The notes: generated from the sequence alone by a model not told the origin. Positions 1 through 13,825 are shown, numbered from the stretch's first letter. The stretch is 64,000 nucleotides of DNA from Hydractinia symbiolongicarpus (GCF_029227915.1 NC_079878.1:6138001-6202000), one strand, 5' to 3'. Translations and numbers: made by a program.

Positions 1-52
1 AATCGTATTTTTGTTTTGTTTTAAAAAAACATGACCTTGTGTGGTGGTCATA

Positions 53-148
53 CCCCGTGACGCTGCGACCCCGTGACACTGCGACCCCGTGACGCTGCGA
101 CCCCGTGACGCTACGACCCCGTGACACTGCGACCCCGTGACGCTGAGA
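53..148. repeat. 16-bp tandem repeat, six units
   Basis: Six consecutive 16-bp units of the form CCCCGTGACGCTGCGA differ from each other at one or two positions. The array is far more GC-rich than its surroundings. There are no spacers between units, so it is a minisatellite and not a CRISPR array. From 149 to about 560 I see only AT-rich sequence with no gene. Confidence 0.9.
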
Positions 149-564
149 CTGTCAACTTAGTCGCACATGGTTAACAAAACTTTTTGGTCGGACAGGTTGA
201 TATTAACATACATAAAGTCTCAATAAACTACAATGTTATATAAGTTTGCAGTTCTATCAAGAATGGTGCTAGCTCACGGCTTCGAGAACACACAATTATG
301 ACAAATATAGTGCCTGAAAACGTGGGCTCCAAAAACGAGTTGCAAATGAGTGAAACGACAGTCCTAAGACTCCAACACACCACACCCTCAATGATGAGTG
401 TCACGTTTTTAAACAGCAAAAAACAGTGATAAATAAAATGTACAAAAATATAAAGTATAAAAATACATCAGTTTCATAACATTAGTCCAACAATTTCGTA
501 TTCTGGTTATTTACTTTCCAATAGCTTTCAGTAGGTACAGTCGTCACAACGCGTCGTTCCGTAT

Positions 565-980
565 ATGTTTTGTTTTGCATACTTTTTTCACGACGTCAGC
601 TTGGTATACTCTTTGCCAGTTGTTTGCATTGTTCATCAGACTGCTCTAGTTAAAAAAGAGGTGGTGTCGTGCGGTTCTAATCTCATTTTACAGCTAAAAC
701 GCTTTGCCAGAAGCAATGGACTTGTGTCAAAAATTACCTCCCATATCACTGCTTACCCTGGCACCATCTCCATACGTTTTACCATAGACGTAAACATTTT
801 TAATTAAGAGCAATTATTAACCACTGCAGTAACTTAAATAACGGTCATTACACAACTATAGCCTTCGACCAAATGATTTAAAAGTGGATCCATTGCAACG
901 ATACAGTGGTAATTTCCTGCGATGAGCGCATTATTAACAGCCACGAGTCATACATTTTCTTCTTAGAACAGCTAAGGTAA
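565..980 (+). pseudogene. Ubiquitin-specific protease C-terminal fragment, disrupted
   Basis: Two blocks resemble the second half of a USP/UCH catalytic domain. The first, about 620-800, reads a Cys-rich stretch followed by the conserved strand NLILQLKRF, a USP hallmark. The second, about 806-980, reads LRAIINHCSNLNNGHYTT and carries the USP His-box (GHY). It continues as KWIHCNDTVV and ends YIFFLEQLR before a stop, like the usual USP end, where a Trp/Asp segment precedes a terminal aromatic-rich strand. The blocks lie in different frames, so a frameshift sits near 800-808, and an in-frame TAA interrupts the second block just before KWIH. No catalytic Cys box was found upstream in the window. 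I read it as a dead fragment of a host or transposon-borne protease. The alternative is a live gene with a short intron near 800, which would still not explain the internal stop. Confidence 0.6.
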
Positions 981-989
981 CAGTCTTTA

Positions 990-3914
990 AAGTAGAATAA
1001 GTCAGCAAGTGGGCTTGACTGCACTCAGTCTTGTCTTTTGAGAGTGACGGATCTACCTATGAACTGGGTCAAACAAATCAAACGATAAAAGATTTGGATA
1101 GAAAACAGTAAAGTTTATTTTAGGATGATTGGGATGTCTAGTTTCTGCTGATGACTTCCACGGTCCGCTTGAGATAACCCAGCTAGAACTCATGTTCAGA
1201 AGAATGGCTCGAAATCTATTTGCCCTTGATTAGAGTTCTGTCGATCTTTTTACATGTGCTGTGACATTGTTTTTATTTGTTTTGTTCTTTTTTATCATTT
1301 CCCCTAAAAAAAGTGAATTATGTCCCTAAAAGCATCCTTTTTGGAGGGGTGTAACCTCTAGTTGATTCTTAAAGACCTAACAGTTTGAGTTCATCATTGC
1401 AGTGGTTAGCCGCCTCTTTGTAAATTATCTTCTCCACACACAGTATGTAAAAGCATTACTGAAAATACACGCAAAAGCCTGTTAAGCCCGTGGTAGCAAA
1501 TTCATTTATAAAGAGAAAAGCAAACATTTTCTAAAAAGCGCCATTATTCCATTTTAATCGAAAAGTCCAGAAATGGTGCTAAAACAATAAGAATATAATT
1601 GGTTACTCTAATAGTGTCACTAATCTACCTAATTATTTGGAGCTGAATAAATAACAAAGCATCTATAGCAAATGGGTTAAATGATTTTTTTGTAAACATT
1701 GGTTTAAGCCTCTCAGAAAAATCCCATCAAGTAGCAGGCATTATAAAAATAGAGTGGAAGAATGTAATGTAAGAATGAAAGAATTGACTACAGCGCAAAA
1801 GAATTAATTACGTACAATAGCATGCATGTCAGATGTTTTCCATGGACAGACACACCACAGACGAGCCATTATTAAGGAAAAATGGGGCATTGAGTATGTA
1901 TAAACTGAACATACACCAGGTCTAGTGTTTTGTATAAAATCAGGTATGGTTTATGCATAAAATCGAGTATTGCACTGTGCCCATGACTTTTTGAAATCAA
2001 TTTTCGGAATTAAAACACAGTTAATAAACAAGATGTTCAAAAAAGAGTCTTACTATTCCAAAGGCTATACTAGTAACCAGTAGATAGTAACCATTTTATC
2101 TTGGGCAATTGTTATGGAACACAAACTTTGATGATAACAAAAATATATTTGCTTGTTCGCGCAATTTAAGAATACCACCAAACGTTTCTTGATTTTTAAT
2201 GACCTAGATTATTCGCGACATTTTTAGTATTACATTTTTCTACAACTCTACAGAAATTGTAAATATTTTTTTCTCTACCTTATTGTAACCTTAATCCATC
2301 TTAACCATGGGGCTTGATAATAACACAAAGTATGGTCTCTACTTACTCCCGTCATCATTTGGTTGTAATAACATTCTCACAAAAAAATAAATAAATACAC
2401 ACATTTGTTTCTTGCTTGTTCTTTTTCCTCTCCGTCAAGTTGATTCTTTCAAGTTTTTCTACGAAACCTTCCCTTTTCTTTATCATTATTACCCTACTTT
2501 TCTTTGCAGCATTATTGCTCCCCAGTCCCTATATATTCACTGGTATATTGTAGGTCTCGTATCTGTGCGACAGCATACACTTTGCAGCTTCGTTACGAGT
2601 TGGGCAAACTTGAGTAAATCGAGGCAAATTGTCTGTGTTGATCAGAAGGTTTTCATAACCATTTGATTTAGCGAGATGGAGAAAATCAATGCCTATTAGC
2701 TTCTGTTGGTGTTGTCGATGATATTGACTGCAATTTTATTTATTTTCTTTTTTTTCGCTGAATATTTTGTTCTATACCAAGACAAAAGAACCGTTCTTAC
2801 GCTAGTTGGTACGTTCCTCCCATATTCACATGCAATTCTCTATAAAATTTTTGTAAAACGTCTGTGGTATAACTAGAACGAACATTTCTGACCGACATCT
2901 TATACTTTTTTATGTGGAAACTTTAAAATTCTCTGAGGAATGCTTTTGCTTCTGCTAAGAGGTAGCTGTAATACAATCAACGCCAGACTTGGTTGGTTAT
3001 CACTCAATTAGCTATTTTGAGTTGATTCTAAAACATTTCTGAGAGTTAGGTTAAATGCTGCAGATGAATTACTAAGTTTATTATCTCAGATCAGATGTGG
3101 ATAATGTGTAGTTCGTGTGAGGTGTCGTATAACTAATTTAATTGCCCATCTCTGTAAACAAAAAATGTCAATGTGTTTACAAATCCTTACCAGCTTTTTC
3201 CCTCCTATTAACATATAAGAATAAAGGACTGGCTTAGGAGAATCAAGTATATATGGCCAAAATGCAAAACAATGCTTTCAATTCGACTTGGTCACAAAAA
3301 AGACCAACCTTAAAGTAAACAGAGTTTAAACAAAAATAAATCTTAATTAACTATATAATTATCAAGCAAATCGTATTACGCAGCCCTACGTTTCCCATCT
3401 AAGTACAGAACTCTTGGGATACAACGCTCCTTGTCGTACCGTTAATAAACACTCCTGTCACAAGGAAAAGCACGCCTGGCCAATGCAGTTTTTGTTAATA
3501 GATAAATTTTACGTCAATTATAAATTTAGTTAGTGCTAATAGGATGTATTTGCGGCAAGTCGGTCGGTATACTCGTGTAATTTTTGCTAAAAAAAACCTG
3601 GAAAAATATTTTTGTAATTAACGAAAAAAAACGAGCAAAAGAGTGACATCTTGATACGAAGTATTTTACTTATTTTAAAAAAAATAGCTAGCCACGACAC
3701 AACTTGCAGATAAATTGGCGAGAATTACAGTTAGCCAGTGCAAGAATCCACGGGTCCAACGGTCGTTAGATTTTCGCACGTCATAGGATTCCTATTTCGC
3801 GCTTTTTTGACACAACATCACTCAGTATGAAGGACCATACGGTTAATATTAAAATAAAGATATATGCAAAATTTGACTTCCATTTACTGTTTACAAATTA
3901 CATTCTTTAGCACA
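990..3914. other. No recognisable gene
   Basis: AT-rich sequence with many stops in all frames. The longest open stretch (2412-2666, plus) is low-complexity and matches no family I know. It probably includes the 3' untranslated region of the BHMT gene (minus) near 3.8-3.9 kb. Confidence 0.5.
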
Positions 3915-6900
3915 TTAGGTTGCTTTTCTTCCATCTGTTGGTATCAGATTGTACCAATATTCCTTGTTCGCTCTGTGACAAAGCAGAAATAGAAAATAAC
4001 TGTGACATAAGGTTTTATATATTTATATGAAATCGAAATTTAATGACAGAGATCATAGCTAAGATAGAAAAGACAGAATGAGTGAAATATAAAGTGAAGG
4101 TAAAGAATAAATTTCTGTTATACCTGGCTTGCACTATTGGGTTGTGATGGTACTTCAACGAGCTTGCATAAAGACCACGACTGTTCTTCGGTAATCGACC
4201 TCTTTCTTCATGTAACTGAAAAAATAGAAATGACTTAAGTAGAAGCAGAAAACTAGAAAACATTGTTTGAAATTTAAAAATTTTGTGCATTCCAGTTGGT
4301 CTCATATTGCGTCAATAAAAGTGCTGGAAATTTATTAACCCATGTCTGATACAACAAAAATGGATGTATCAGTTTCTCAATTTTACACTTTTAAAATCAT
4401 TTAAAAGAACGAACAGGGATTCCCGCTTTAAAGATAATTGCATCCAAGCCTATAAAGTTTTTTACCTCTTCCGCCAGTGCTCTGATATGGTATGGTTCAA
4501 ACCCACAACAACCGCCGATAAAGCGCACGCCTTCTTCATATGCTCTTCTTGCAAATTTATGAGCATCCCAACGTGAAATTAATCGGGATTCTAGTGCTGT
4601 GGAAGAACAGAGAAAGTTTATTTATCATGTACGTAACAAGATAATTGGTTAAATAATCCTGTTTTTTCTTTGAATTGAAGCGTATCTCCCTGGAAATCTA
4701 CATCATTAAAGTTGGAAAAAGGGGAATGTTTGCAGGCTTGTCATTAATTTTGTGCACGTTGATTACTAAAATACACAGGATCCTTTTGTTTGGTTTTTCG
4801 GTTCAAAGAAATAAAAAAAAAACTTTAAAACATGATTTAACCACGATAGAGACATACCAAGTGCAGTTTCAGGTATACTTGCAAACCCATCTCGTCCACC
4901 ATCAGCCGTGCGATACCCAGCTGGTTGACACATCCAGTGAACTTTAATTCCTTCTTTTTCAACGGCTGCCTTCATTCTTTTTAACGTATTTAAACAGATA
5001 TCGGGTTCAAATCGGCAGTTGAGACCAATTATATCTGCACCTATGGAAAAATGATGTGTGAAACAAGAGTCTAACAATATTTCTGACAGAAAATTTAAAC
5101 CGAGTTACAAATAGCAGGTTTCTTTTTAAATAACACGTTTTATGATTTACGGTTTTCCCTTCCAGGACGACTTACCCTATCGACAATAAAACAATTCTCC
5201 TCTTGTTCCTGATTGGTCATTACTTATGAATTATGAAATTTTACGCGCCTACTAAACTATCTTGTTTAGGAAATGAAAAACTTTCAATAGGGGGGACATT
5301 ATTCGATTACAAGTCATTCAGGGAAAGGAATTTGGAATAAGGACTATCATTGTCTGGAAGGAAACATAACAGAGGGTTGCCAGCCATTATTATCAACACG
5401 ATATATAAATCTGATCGTGATACGGCTTGCCATAATACATCTTATGTTTGTGGACAAAAAATTCTTCGTTCACAAATTTCCATACAAAAAATCTCTTTTA
5501 AAATCCTGACCTGATTTAGCCAACCTAATTCCGCATTCTTCAATAGAAATATTGTTGTGATCACCAAGTGGACCGATGCACATAGATATAGCAACAGGCA
5601 AACCTGTCTCTTGCATAACTTCCACTGCCCATTCTGCTTCCTCAACATTCATGAAAAACTTAAATATAAAAGTTACTAGCAAATAGGAGTTGTTCCTTTC
5701 GTAAAAAGGAGTTTTGTAATCGGATGTGATACAAACACTAATGCATTCGCTTTTTGTCATCAAATGGTCAGAATATATAAAATCAGTTCACAAGGCGCAC
5801 ACGAATATGTAGCAATAAGAGGGTGATGAGATAGCAGCACTGGTTATGTATAGTACCACCAGTTCAGGATATTTTATCAAGAAGAAGAACTTACTTCTGC
5901 TATCAACAGATCCATTCGAAACGATTGGTAAACAGCAATTTGTGTTCGGAATTCTTCTTGGACTTTTTCCTTTCCTAATTTTTTTCGATAAGAATCGGTA
6001 CTGCTTACTGGTCCAGCTGCTAGACATCCTTGTTCCTTAGCAACTTCTTGAACAATTTTACACCCATCCTCACAAATCTCTTTTGCCTAACAAAAATATA
6101 TTAATGTTATGTAATGATGCTCTGATAGTATAAAATCAGAATATAAAATAAGAAACATATTGAAGATGAACCGACGGGTTTATGATTTAAATCTAGGGTT
6201 TTCTCGGTGGATCAAAAATCTAAATAGTGAAATTTGTAAACAAAATTAGTCCCTTAACGTAACAATATACTTTCTTTTATTGTATTTTATGTTTAAACTT
6301 TCCAATAATTTAATTGTTTTAGATCCTATTAAAAATAAATGTTAAACACTTACGCAAAGCTTGTTGTCAGCCATTCTTGCTTTGTTCAGATTGTCATCTG
6401 TTCCGTTGAATGAAAATGCTTCCAGTATATCTGCCCCACAAAGTGCAAACTCCCGATGAATTTCTCTTACTACAAAACGAAATGTTATAGATTTTGGTAA
6501 AAAATACGCAAGCTTTAAATTATTGACTGGGCATCTTCTGTCATCATTGGTTAAGCTTTTTACAGACATAACTTGATATAAATAAGTCACTATAATAATC
6601 ACCGTATTCTGTTTATAACCGTTTCGTGCAGTTTTATTTTAGACCCTCCAGAGAGCCATTTAATCATTTCATCACTAACGGGAGAAATAAAACACAAAAT
6701 ATACATACAGAAAATATGCAAGGAGAGAGAAAATCCAAGGAGGGCTAACAACCAGTACATTATTAAAGCGTAGTCATTTATATCTTATTATTAACATTTA
6801 ATATTCACCTATTTTAGCTAGTAGTATCAACTAGTCGTTAGCCCTTGGAATAATCCACGAGGCCGTCCTTTATATATCGCTTTTCGTGTTTCTGTAGCAC

Positions 6901-8944
6901 GACGTGTTTTTCGCGCACAAAATGACAGACGGAATACGGCTATAATTAACAAAATGATAGCCATGGGACAGTTATATGTCTCTAAAATCTAAACAGTGTT
7001 AGTACTACTAAGCGTTCTGTTATAAGCAACTACACTCTTGATCAAAATATGTTTCAGACATAAGACAACTAACTTCTATAGTATTATTAATATTAATATT
7101 ATTCACACATTTTGACATTTTGACTTTTATCTTTAGAGCAGACTTAGGAGTTAGGATGTTAGGTTATTTGGTTAAGTCCAAACTCTTAAAATTTGCTAAT
7201 TGTTGCTGACGTCAACATTGTTACTTTCAAAAATTTGGATGACTTCGTATGCCCAAACGTGGATAATTTGGTGTGACAAGGGTGGATAATTTGGTGTGCG
7301 AGCGTGCCAGAGAATGTGACTAGCACCTTTTCAACGTTGTCTACCTGGTCCATATGTGTGCAAAAGTAGCGAATGGTAGCCTTTTGTACGTAGCCCATTG
7401 GCTGTTTTATTTTTGATTTGACTTTTGTCTCCATATTTCAAATATGAGGAAAAATTTGCCTTCGTCTCAATATTTTTATCCAAGGTTGTAGGTTGCTAAA
7501 GGCTCGGGCTAAGATCTGGATGAAAACGTAAATAGAAGACAAGTATTTTACCAGACTAAAAATGGGGAAAGTTAGGTTTGCGATTTCCTTAGCAACCGAG
7601 TTTAAAATGAAGATTGGGCTGCCGATAATAAAAACGTGTGCTCTGCACGAAAACTGCTTCACAGACAATAAATTAATGTATTTACTGGAGAATAAGTAAC
7701 AAAGTAACAAATGTACCTGCAGTAGGATATTCAAGAACTACTTCCGGTGTGTAAGGACCAGCAGTGACATATCCTCTTCGTTCCAACACATGTGTGTACC
7801 CTCCATCGCAGATGATAACTTCTCCAGCATTAAGACGATCAAGAATGGTTCTTTTCTACAAGAAGAAATTAATATTTAAGAAATTAGGCATTTTTTAAAG
7901 GTGGGGTTTTGTGCAAAGAAGAGCTGACTATTTATCCCACATCTAACTGAGGTTTGTTGCTGGCGCCTATATTAATTTAAAGTAAACATATGTTTCTTAT
8001 AAATTTCTTTATCCTTTTGCGTAAAATCAACTCTTCTAAAATTTAGGATCCTGTGGGACATAAGCGAAAAGATTTTTTATAGAAGAAAAAGCCTTTGCGA
8101 GTGAAAAAAAAAATGGCGTAGTCGCGTAGTCAATCTTCGCCTAAATTGACTTTTGAAACGTTGACGTGCAGATGTATTTTATTATTAAATAGCGTTTTAA
8201 ATCAACATAAAAATTCTAGTAACGATAAAGGACTCACGTCAATTTGGGTCAATTTTAAATAGTTATTTATTATTGTACTTGCATGCGGTTTGTTTCTATT
8301 TACATGCAATTTCTTTTTTAGTTGATGCATGCGAAATTTTATTAAGTACTGCCTGTTAAAAGATGCTTTGTGCAAAAGAGCAGCTTTTGAGCTCGACGAC
8401 GAAACTGACTTCATTCGAAATTTAGCGACGTTTTTCATTCTAGCAGCAAATAAACAATCAAAAACCCTGGAGACGAGGGTGAATCTATTACGTAACTTAA
8501 CTATTCTTCAGCAAAAATTAAAAATTGACTATATGATAACGAAGTAAATCGTTATAAACAAATTTTCTGCCAGGATTTTTTAACTGTTAGTTTTGAAACA
8601 ACTTTCAATATGCATGAATATTGTCTATTTCTTGGATACGTTTTTCGCTTTTGAGTAAGCTTAAAATTTGAAACAATCTTTTGTTTACGGAAGCCACCAT
8701 ATTACCTATCCAGTAATCAGTAATTTTATATCTTAATAAAGATCATACAGCGTTATTATCATAAAGTAAAAAGGATAGACTGAATAAAGTAGCCCTTTTT
8801 AATAGGACGAATTTCTTAGATAAGAATAGTGAAGTTAAAATAATAAAATCTATATTTCATACTTAAACTAACACAAGAATAAAATGTACAAGAAAAATTA
8901 AACGTGTTATAATTGTCAGTAAGGTATACCTCAGATAAATTCAT
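3915..8944 (-). CDS. bhmt: Betaine-homocysteine S-methyltransferase
   Basis: Zinc enzyme that transfers a methyl group from betaine to homocysteine, giving dimethylglycine and methionine in the cytosol. Exons on the minus strand: 8944-8930, 7855-7717, 6469-6354, 6086-5895, 5658-5511, 5040-4858, 4596-4466, 4215-4124, 3972-3915. All junctions are GT-AG and stay in frame, giving 357 residues. Clear family blocks are [53 protein letters not shown] and [12 protein letters not shown]. The zinc ligands are Cys212, Cys294 and Cys295, matching human Cys217, Cys299 and Cys300 with a constant offset of five. The first exon (MNLSE) is the least certain: a TAA lies two codons upstream of its ATG and it has a good donor. 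The protein ends about 40 residues earlier than human BHMT (406), just after KEYWYNL, so it lacks the C-terminal extension. Intron 1 (7856-8929) holds no other gene. Confidence 0.93.
6831..6957 (-). mobile_element. Short non-autonomous Helitron-like element
   Basis: Read on the minus strand it begins TC and ends with a GC-rich hairpin followed by CTAACGACTAG, the CTRR-type Helitron terminus, between host A and T. It lies in the BHMT intron upstream of the 6354-6469 exon. It belongs to the same family as copies at 25154, 25298, 38790, 42391 and 48577. The hairpin here is partly degenerate. Confidence 0.65.
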
Positions 8945-9842
8945 GTCTTAACGACGTCGAATAATAATGTTTGCAACCTTTTCTTTTTTTTGCAACAAGT
9001 TGTAAGACTAAACAAAAAATTTTGATTTTATCTATAAGTGTTTAACAAAGCTCATGTTACAATAAGCGGACGAGATTATGCAGTCGTTTTTGCACGAAGT
9101 TTTACGGTGTATTTCTGGTTGATTCGAAAAACCGACATGGGGGAGTATTTGCTTAATTCTCCAATTGTGCAGAAATAGTGATCATGTTACTGATAAATAA
9201 AAGATCACAAAACAGCAGGAAAAACCGTTGTAGCTTTGTGACACTTGTAATTACATAAGTATGGGTGGAAAAATAAGCACTTCTTTTTAATGAAAACGTC
9301 CAATACGAGTTTTGCCTTAACGCTGTTTTCCACTTCAAGAAAATTTTGAACTTTTTATAATCTCCAATTACCCTAGCTAACTTGTGATTTTTAGCTACTT
9401 TCATTTCCCAAAATATATTTTGGTTTAGAGTGAAAATATCTAGCCTGCTAGCCATAATCTTGTTTAAAATATGTTTATATAAGATGGCTAATTTCGAAAT
9501 TCAACAACAAATAACTGTATGGGCTATTATCCACTCATTTTAAACTTGTCAAAGTTTATTTGTTAGTTAGAATTTTTCCCTAGCTAAGTGACCAGTAATG
9601 TTCAAGAAGTCCGACAATAAACTTCCCGATCCTAGCGAACACGTCGTCACGTGATCCCGTTCCATGCCCAAATTTGCATGGGGTAAAACATGGATTTTTC
9701 ATAGTCAAACCGTTACAATAAAAACGTTAATAAAAAACTTACAAGCAAATATAAATAATACAAATGAACCAATCTGGAACATATTGAAGATTTAGCCAGA
9801 AAAGAAAGAGATCCTGGAATGGTCCAGTCTTGAATTTAAAGG

Positions 9843-10250
9843 TTTAAGTATCTAGTGACTTGTGACTAATATTTTTTGCCGATTAAAATTTTTGCCGACT
9901 TTTTTATTACCGACCAAGCTTTTTTGCCGACTTTTTTTACCCGACCAAACTGTTTTGCCGATTTCTTTTTTTTTTTTTTTTTTTTTGCCGGACACCACTT
10001 TTTGCTGATTTTTTACTGAGGAAAATTTTTTGCTGACCACCTCTTTTGCGTGTTTTCTACCTTGTTGCTACTTTTTAACAGTTTGATTCAATTTTTATTT
10101 ATTTTCACAGTATGATGTCAAAATTTCCAGTAACTTTTTTGTCTGGAAATTGGTCGGCAAAAAGTGACTAAATTCAAAAATTTAGTCTGCAAAAAGTGAT
10201 CAAATTTTGTCCAAGTGACTTATATTTTTGCTGACTTTTTTTTTTTGAGA
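9843..10250. repeat. Degenerate repeat with GTGACTAATATTTTTGCCGAC motifs
   Basis: Short units of the type TTTTTGCCGAC are repeated many times, interrupted by poly-T. The edges carry GTGACT(A/T)ATATTTTTGC. Related fragments occur near 14270, 17525 and 24290, so this is a dispersed family. No coding capacity. The class is unknown. Confidence 0.5.
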
Positions 10251-10450
10251 TACGGCATGATTACGGCATGCTATTCCAGTTCATAATGTCACAGCCGCCG
10301 CTGGATGTACATAGAATTTGTGTATTTGTTTTATTTTGTGTGTGCGTGCCATGACCCTGTTCTTGTCTCCAAATTCGTGTAAGGGCTCTCACAAGGCGAT
10401 TCTCTCCTCGCTCGTATAGTCCCTTGTGCTATCTCGCCCTTTGTGTAGAT

Positions 10451-10535
10451 TTGGCTCTTTTTTCACTTTTTTATGACTGACGGCGCTCAATAAAGAAAGC
10501 GCCGTCAGCCATAAGAAAGTGAAAAAAGAGCCCTG
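10451..10535. repeat. Long near-perfect hairpin
   Basis: A left arm of about 37 bases (TTGGCTCTTTTTTCAC through GACGGCGCT) pairs with its reverse complement after a loop of about 10 bases. It is the core of a likely MITE; flanks on both sides are simple AT-rich DNA. RNA copies would fold into a strong stem. Confidence 0.75.
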
Positions 10536-13500
10536 GGAACGAGTTTGCGTATATAACCATCTAGTTTTTAAAGATATTTTGTCCTTAGGGAAATTAGCTT
10601 TTTTTGTTTCTTTCGTTCTGCTACAAACCACAGTTGAATATGGTTGTATACAGCAAAATATCGCAAAGCAATAAATTTGACCATGCTTAGTATCGCTGAC
10701 ATCACACTATTGTCAGCAGTTGTGCTTCACCCTTGTAGTTGGCTTGGACTTTTGTCCACTATATTTCCACGAATATTACATAATCTCCGTCGAAAATTAG
10801 TCAATCGTGTGTGTTGACAGCATCTACATTACCTGTTTTATATAAAAGAGAGAAAATCAGGTTGTTTTTTCTATTGCGACACATTGTATTTTGGAATGTT
10901 CACTTCCATGGTGTCGGCGAGTGACCATGATAAACTTCGTTAAAATTGATTAATAAAAATCTTGTAGCGTCAACTTTTTTGTAGGATTGTAATTTTTAAC
11001 TTAATCAAACTAAAAACTCTAAAACAAATGATAAAAAACTATACACCAAGTATGAAAATAAACAAGACAGACTGACACATACTGACATTAAAAGACATAC
11101 TACAGAGCACCCTAACATATATAACAATTTAAATTGTAACAAAGAAACTATACAACACAATTCATGAATATCATGAGGTAATACAAACAATACACAAATT
11201 CTATAAGGGAATTCATAGATACACAATGGAAATAAAATATAATAGACTGAATATAACTTTATACATAACATGACATGTAACATGCATCTATATTTAAACA
11301 CAACTTAAACAATGATAATTAAACTAAGGACATAACATGCACTTAAGATAATACATAGAAACACAGGTGGTATATACGCTGTGTTTTTGTATAATTCAAA
11401 GCAAAACTTCAAAGCAAAAGTATGGGGACTTTACAGTGATAAAGAGTTTTCTTGCTGCTTTATAGAAGAAATTAGCTATTGCAAGTTTTTTGAAAATTTA
11501 TAAAGAAAAAGAAAAAATACAAATTTCCTGAATTACATGTTTTTTATAACTTTGATGTTTTGACTTTAAGATCATATTCAGCATCATTAAATTGGTGTGT
11601 GTATAAATTTTAATTTAGTCCGACATGTAAAAATGCTGTTTTGGTGGTATTAATGTTACAGTCAAAATCTTCTAAATTTTCTACTTGTACTAATAAGCCT
11701 CGGTTTCAGGTAGATGTCACTTGGTACAAACCTGTCGCTAGATTCCGAGGGACACTGACTAGTCTATTATATAATAATCAACTGCCCGACTGTCCCGTTA
11801 AAATTATAGGAATAAATAAGACTAGCTTGCTGCTTTTTAGAATCCTTGCTTGAAATCTACGTTTGCAGTCAAAATCTTAAAATTGGTGAGTTCAAGATTT
11901 TTATGTGACTCTAAAAAGTGTGGCAGTGTATTTATCTTCATTCGTCTTTATTTATCCTTATATCCCTTTTTCTGTAAAAATCGGATCCTGCTGGGTTTTC
12001 CAAAAAAGCCAGGTTTAGACGACACGATCTAATTATAGGCAGTGAGAAATTTCCAAAGAAAAAGTGTTTAGAAGAAATAAGATGATTTAAGTAATAGCCA
12101 TATTAGTGGATTTTAACCCCAACCTCATTTCCAGGGCATTTTTCTCCTTTAGATGAATTTTATCCGCGGGTAAAGCATAAATGAGAATGACACGCATTAA
12201 AATAGGACCTATTATCACAGAGGACAACATACTGTGTGCTATTTATGCATGAAAATGTCTGAAGTATTTTGTAATAAAATAAATTTATTATATTCATTTC
12301 GAGAGCATCATAATGGCATAAATAATTTCTTATGATCTATCTAAGGTACCAAAATTACTTTCCCACGTATAAATTCAAGTTTTTCTAGGAATTCTTTTAC
12401 TTTATTGTTTTAAATCAACTTATTTATGCACAAGAACTCAAAAAGCGAACTAACAAGTTCATTTACAAGCAGCTCGCAACATGGCTTATCATGGTGACGG
12501 GTAAACGTTTTTTATTTTATTAATATTTGTGTAAATAGAGTGGATTGCAAAAAGAAAAAACTAGTTAGAGGAAACTGTCTTTTATAGAAATTATTTACGA
12601 TTTACCTTTTTTGGTAAAGAAAACGTTTTGACCCAGGAAATAAAAATTGTTTCGGGGACGCACTTCTTTGTATGTATGATGCTGTTTATACATAAGAATG
12701 CTAAAAACGTCACGCTAAACATCTATATTGTCCAATCATTAAATGTTTCAAAAGTATTAGAATTATTTAAAATGAAAACCTTCTCTCATACGATAACTTA
12801 GATGCAAACGAATACCAGAAAAATAGACACGTTCTCACATTCGCATGCTAAAACCAAACACACTTGAAAGTCTGTGAAAAAATAAAATAATTATTAACCA
12901 ATCATGTTGCACAATTTTGATTTTTAAATAACTTTTTTGTGTTGTAGTTGTGGAATATAGTAAGACAAAATGTATTGTATAATACAAGATTATTTTGTTT
13001 CATGCACTTGCATTGACAATTCTAGCGTTTGATAAAAGCTTTACAAGTTCAAAATGGGAAGATGACACAGACCTTTGTACGTTCTTTATAAGAAATCAAT
13101 TGTTTTAGTTGTAAAAGCTTTTCGTAACGTGTTGAGAAGAAAGAAATATTTCACATAATAGCCATATAGAAACACAAAACAAGGTATGTATCTTGAAATT
13201 ATAAAAGAACAGCATCAAAATTACAATAACCCTTAATTTATTTTTTCCTGTTCTGACTATACATACCGATCAACCATAAGTTACTATCTGCTTCGACCGT
13301 AGAACAACTAAATAATTTGGAGTCGCCTTACTTAAAAGAATCAAAAATACGTTTCTTAGAGGCTGGTGTAAAAACTGCATAATGATTACATTACCATACT
13401 GAGAGTGTCGTTTAAATCTGATTTGACAATGATTCTACTTTTCCCATACCCTTTTCCTTTTATTTTTTTATTAAATATTTTAAAGAATTACTTGCCAATT

Positions 13501-13680
13501 TAATATTAAACTTTTCAGTTTAGTTACTCTCAACTTTTCTTTCTTCTTCACATTTCTACTCACTCTTAGTTTCCTTGCAATTTTTTTTTTATAACAGCAC
13601 GATCAACACTTTTTATTCTTCAAAAATCAATTTCGAATTTTGAATTAGCAAGAAAAGCTTATACATATTTTGAGCTTGGT

Positions 13681-13825
13681 TTACACTTGGTCACTCGTTG
13701 TCACTTGTCGCCTTTCATTGTCACTCGTTGTATGGGTTGTTGCCACTTGTCGTCTCTCATTGTCACTCGTTGTATGGCTTGTTTTCACTCGTTGTCACTC
13801 ATTGTCACTCGGTGTATGGTTCGTC
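13681..13825. repeat. Imperfect tandem repeat, TTGTCACTCGTTGTATGG type
   Basis: Several imperfect units containing TTGTCACTCGTTGTATGG, TTGTCACTTGTCG and CATTGTCACTC follow each other. The small open frame over it reads VTRC.. repeatedly only because the DNA repeats. Not a gene. Confidence 0.65.

Larger units (their letters stand above)
8945..12063. other. Intergenic, no recognisable gene
   Basis: AT-rich, apart from the poly-T/GCCGA repeat and the long hairpin listed separately. Open frames here (for example 8329-8547 plus and 11005-11301 minus) have no recognisable domain and biased composition. BHMT regulatory sequence may lie near 8.95-9.5 kb, but I see no TATA box. Confidence 0.4.

Noticed and set aside
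53-148. CRISPR-like array
   Set aside because: Units follow each other directly without spacers, and the genome is animal.
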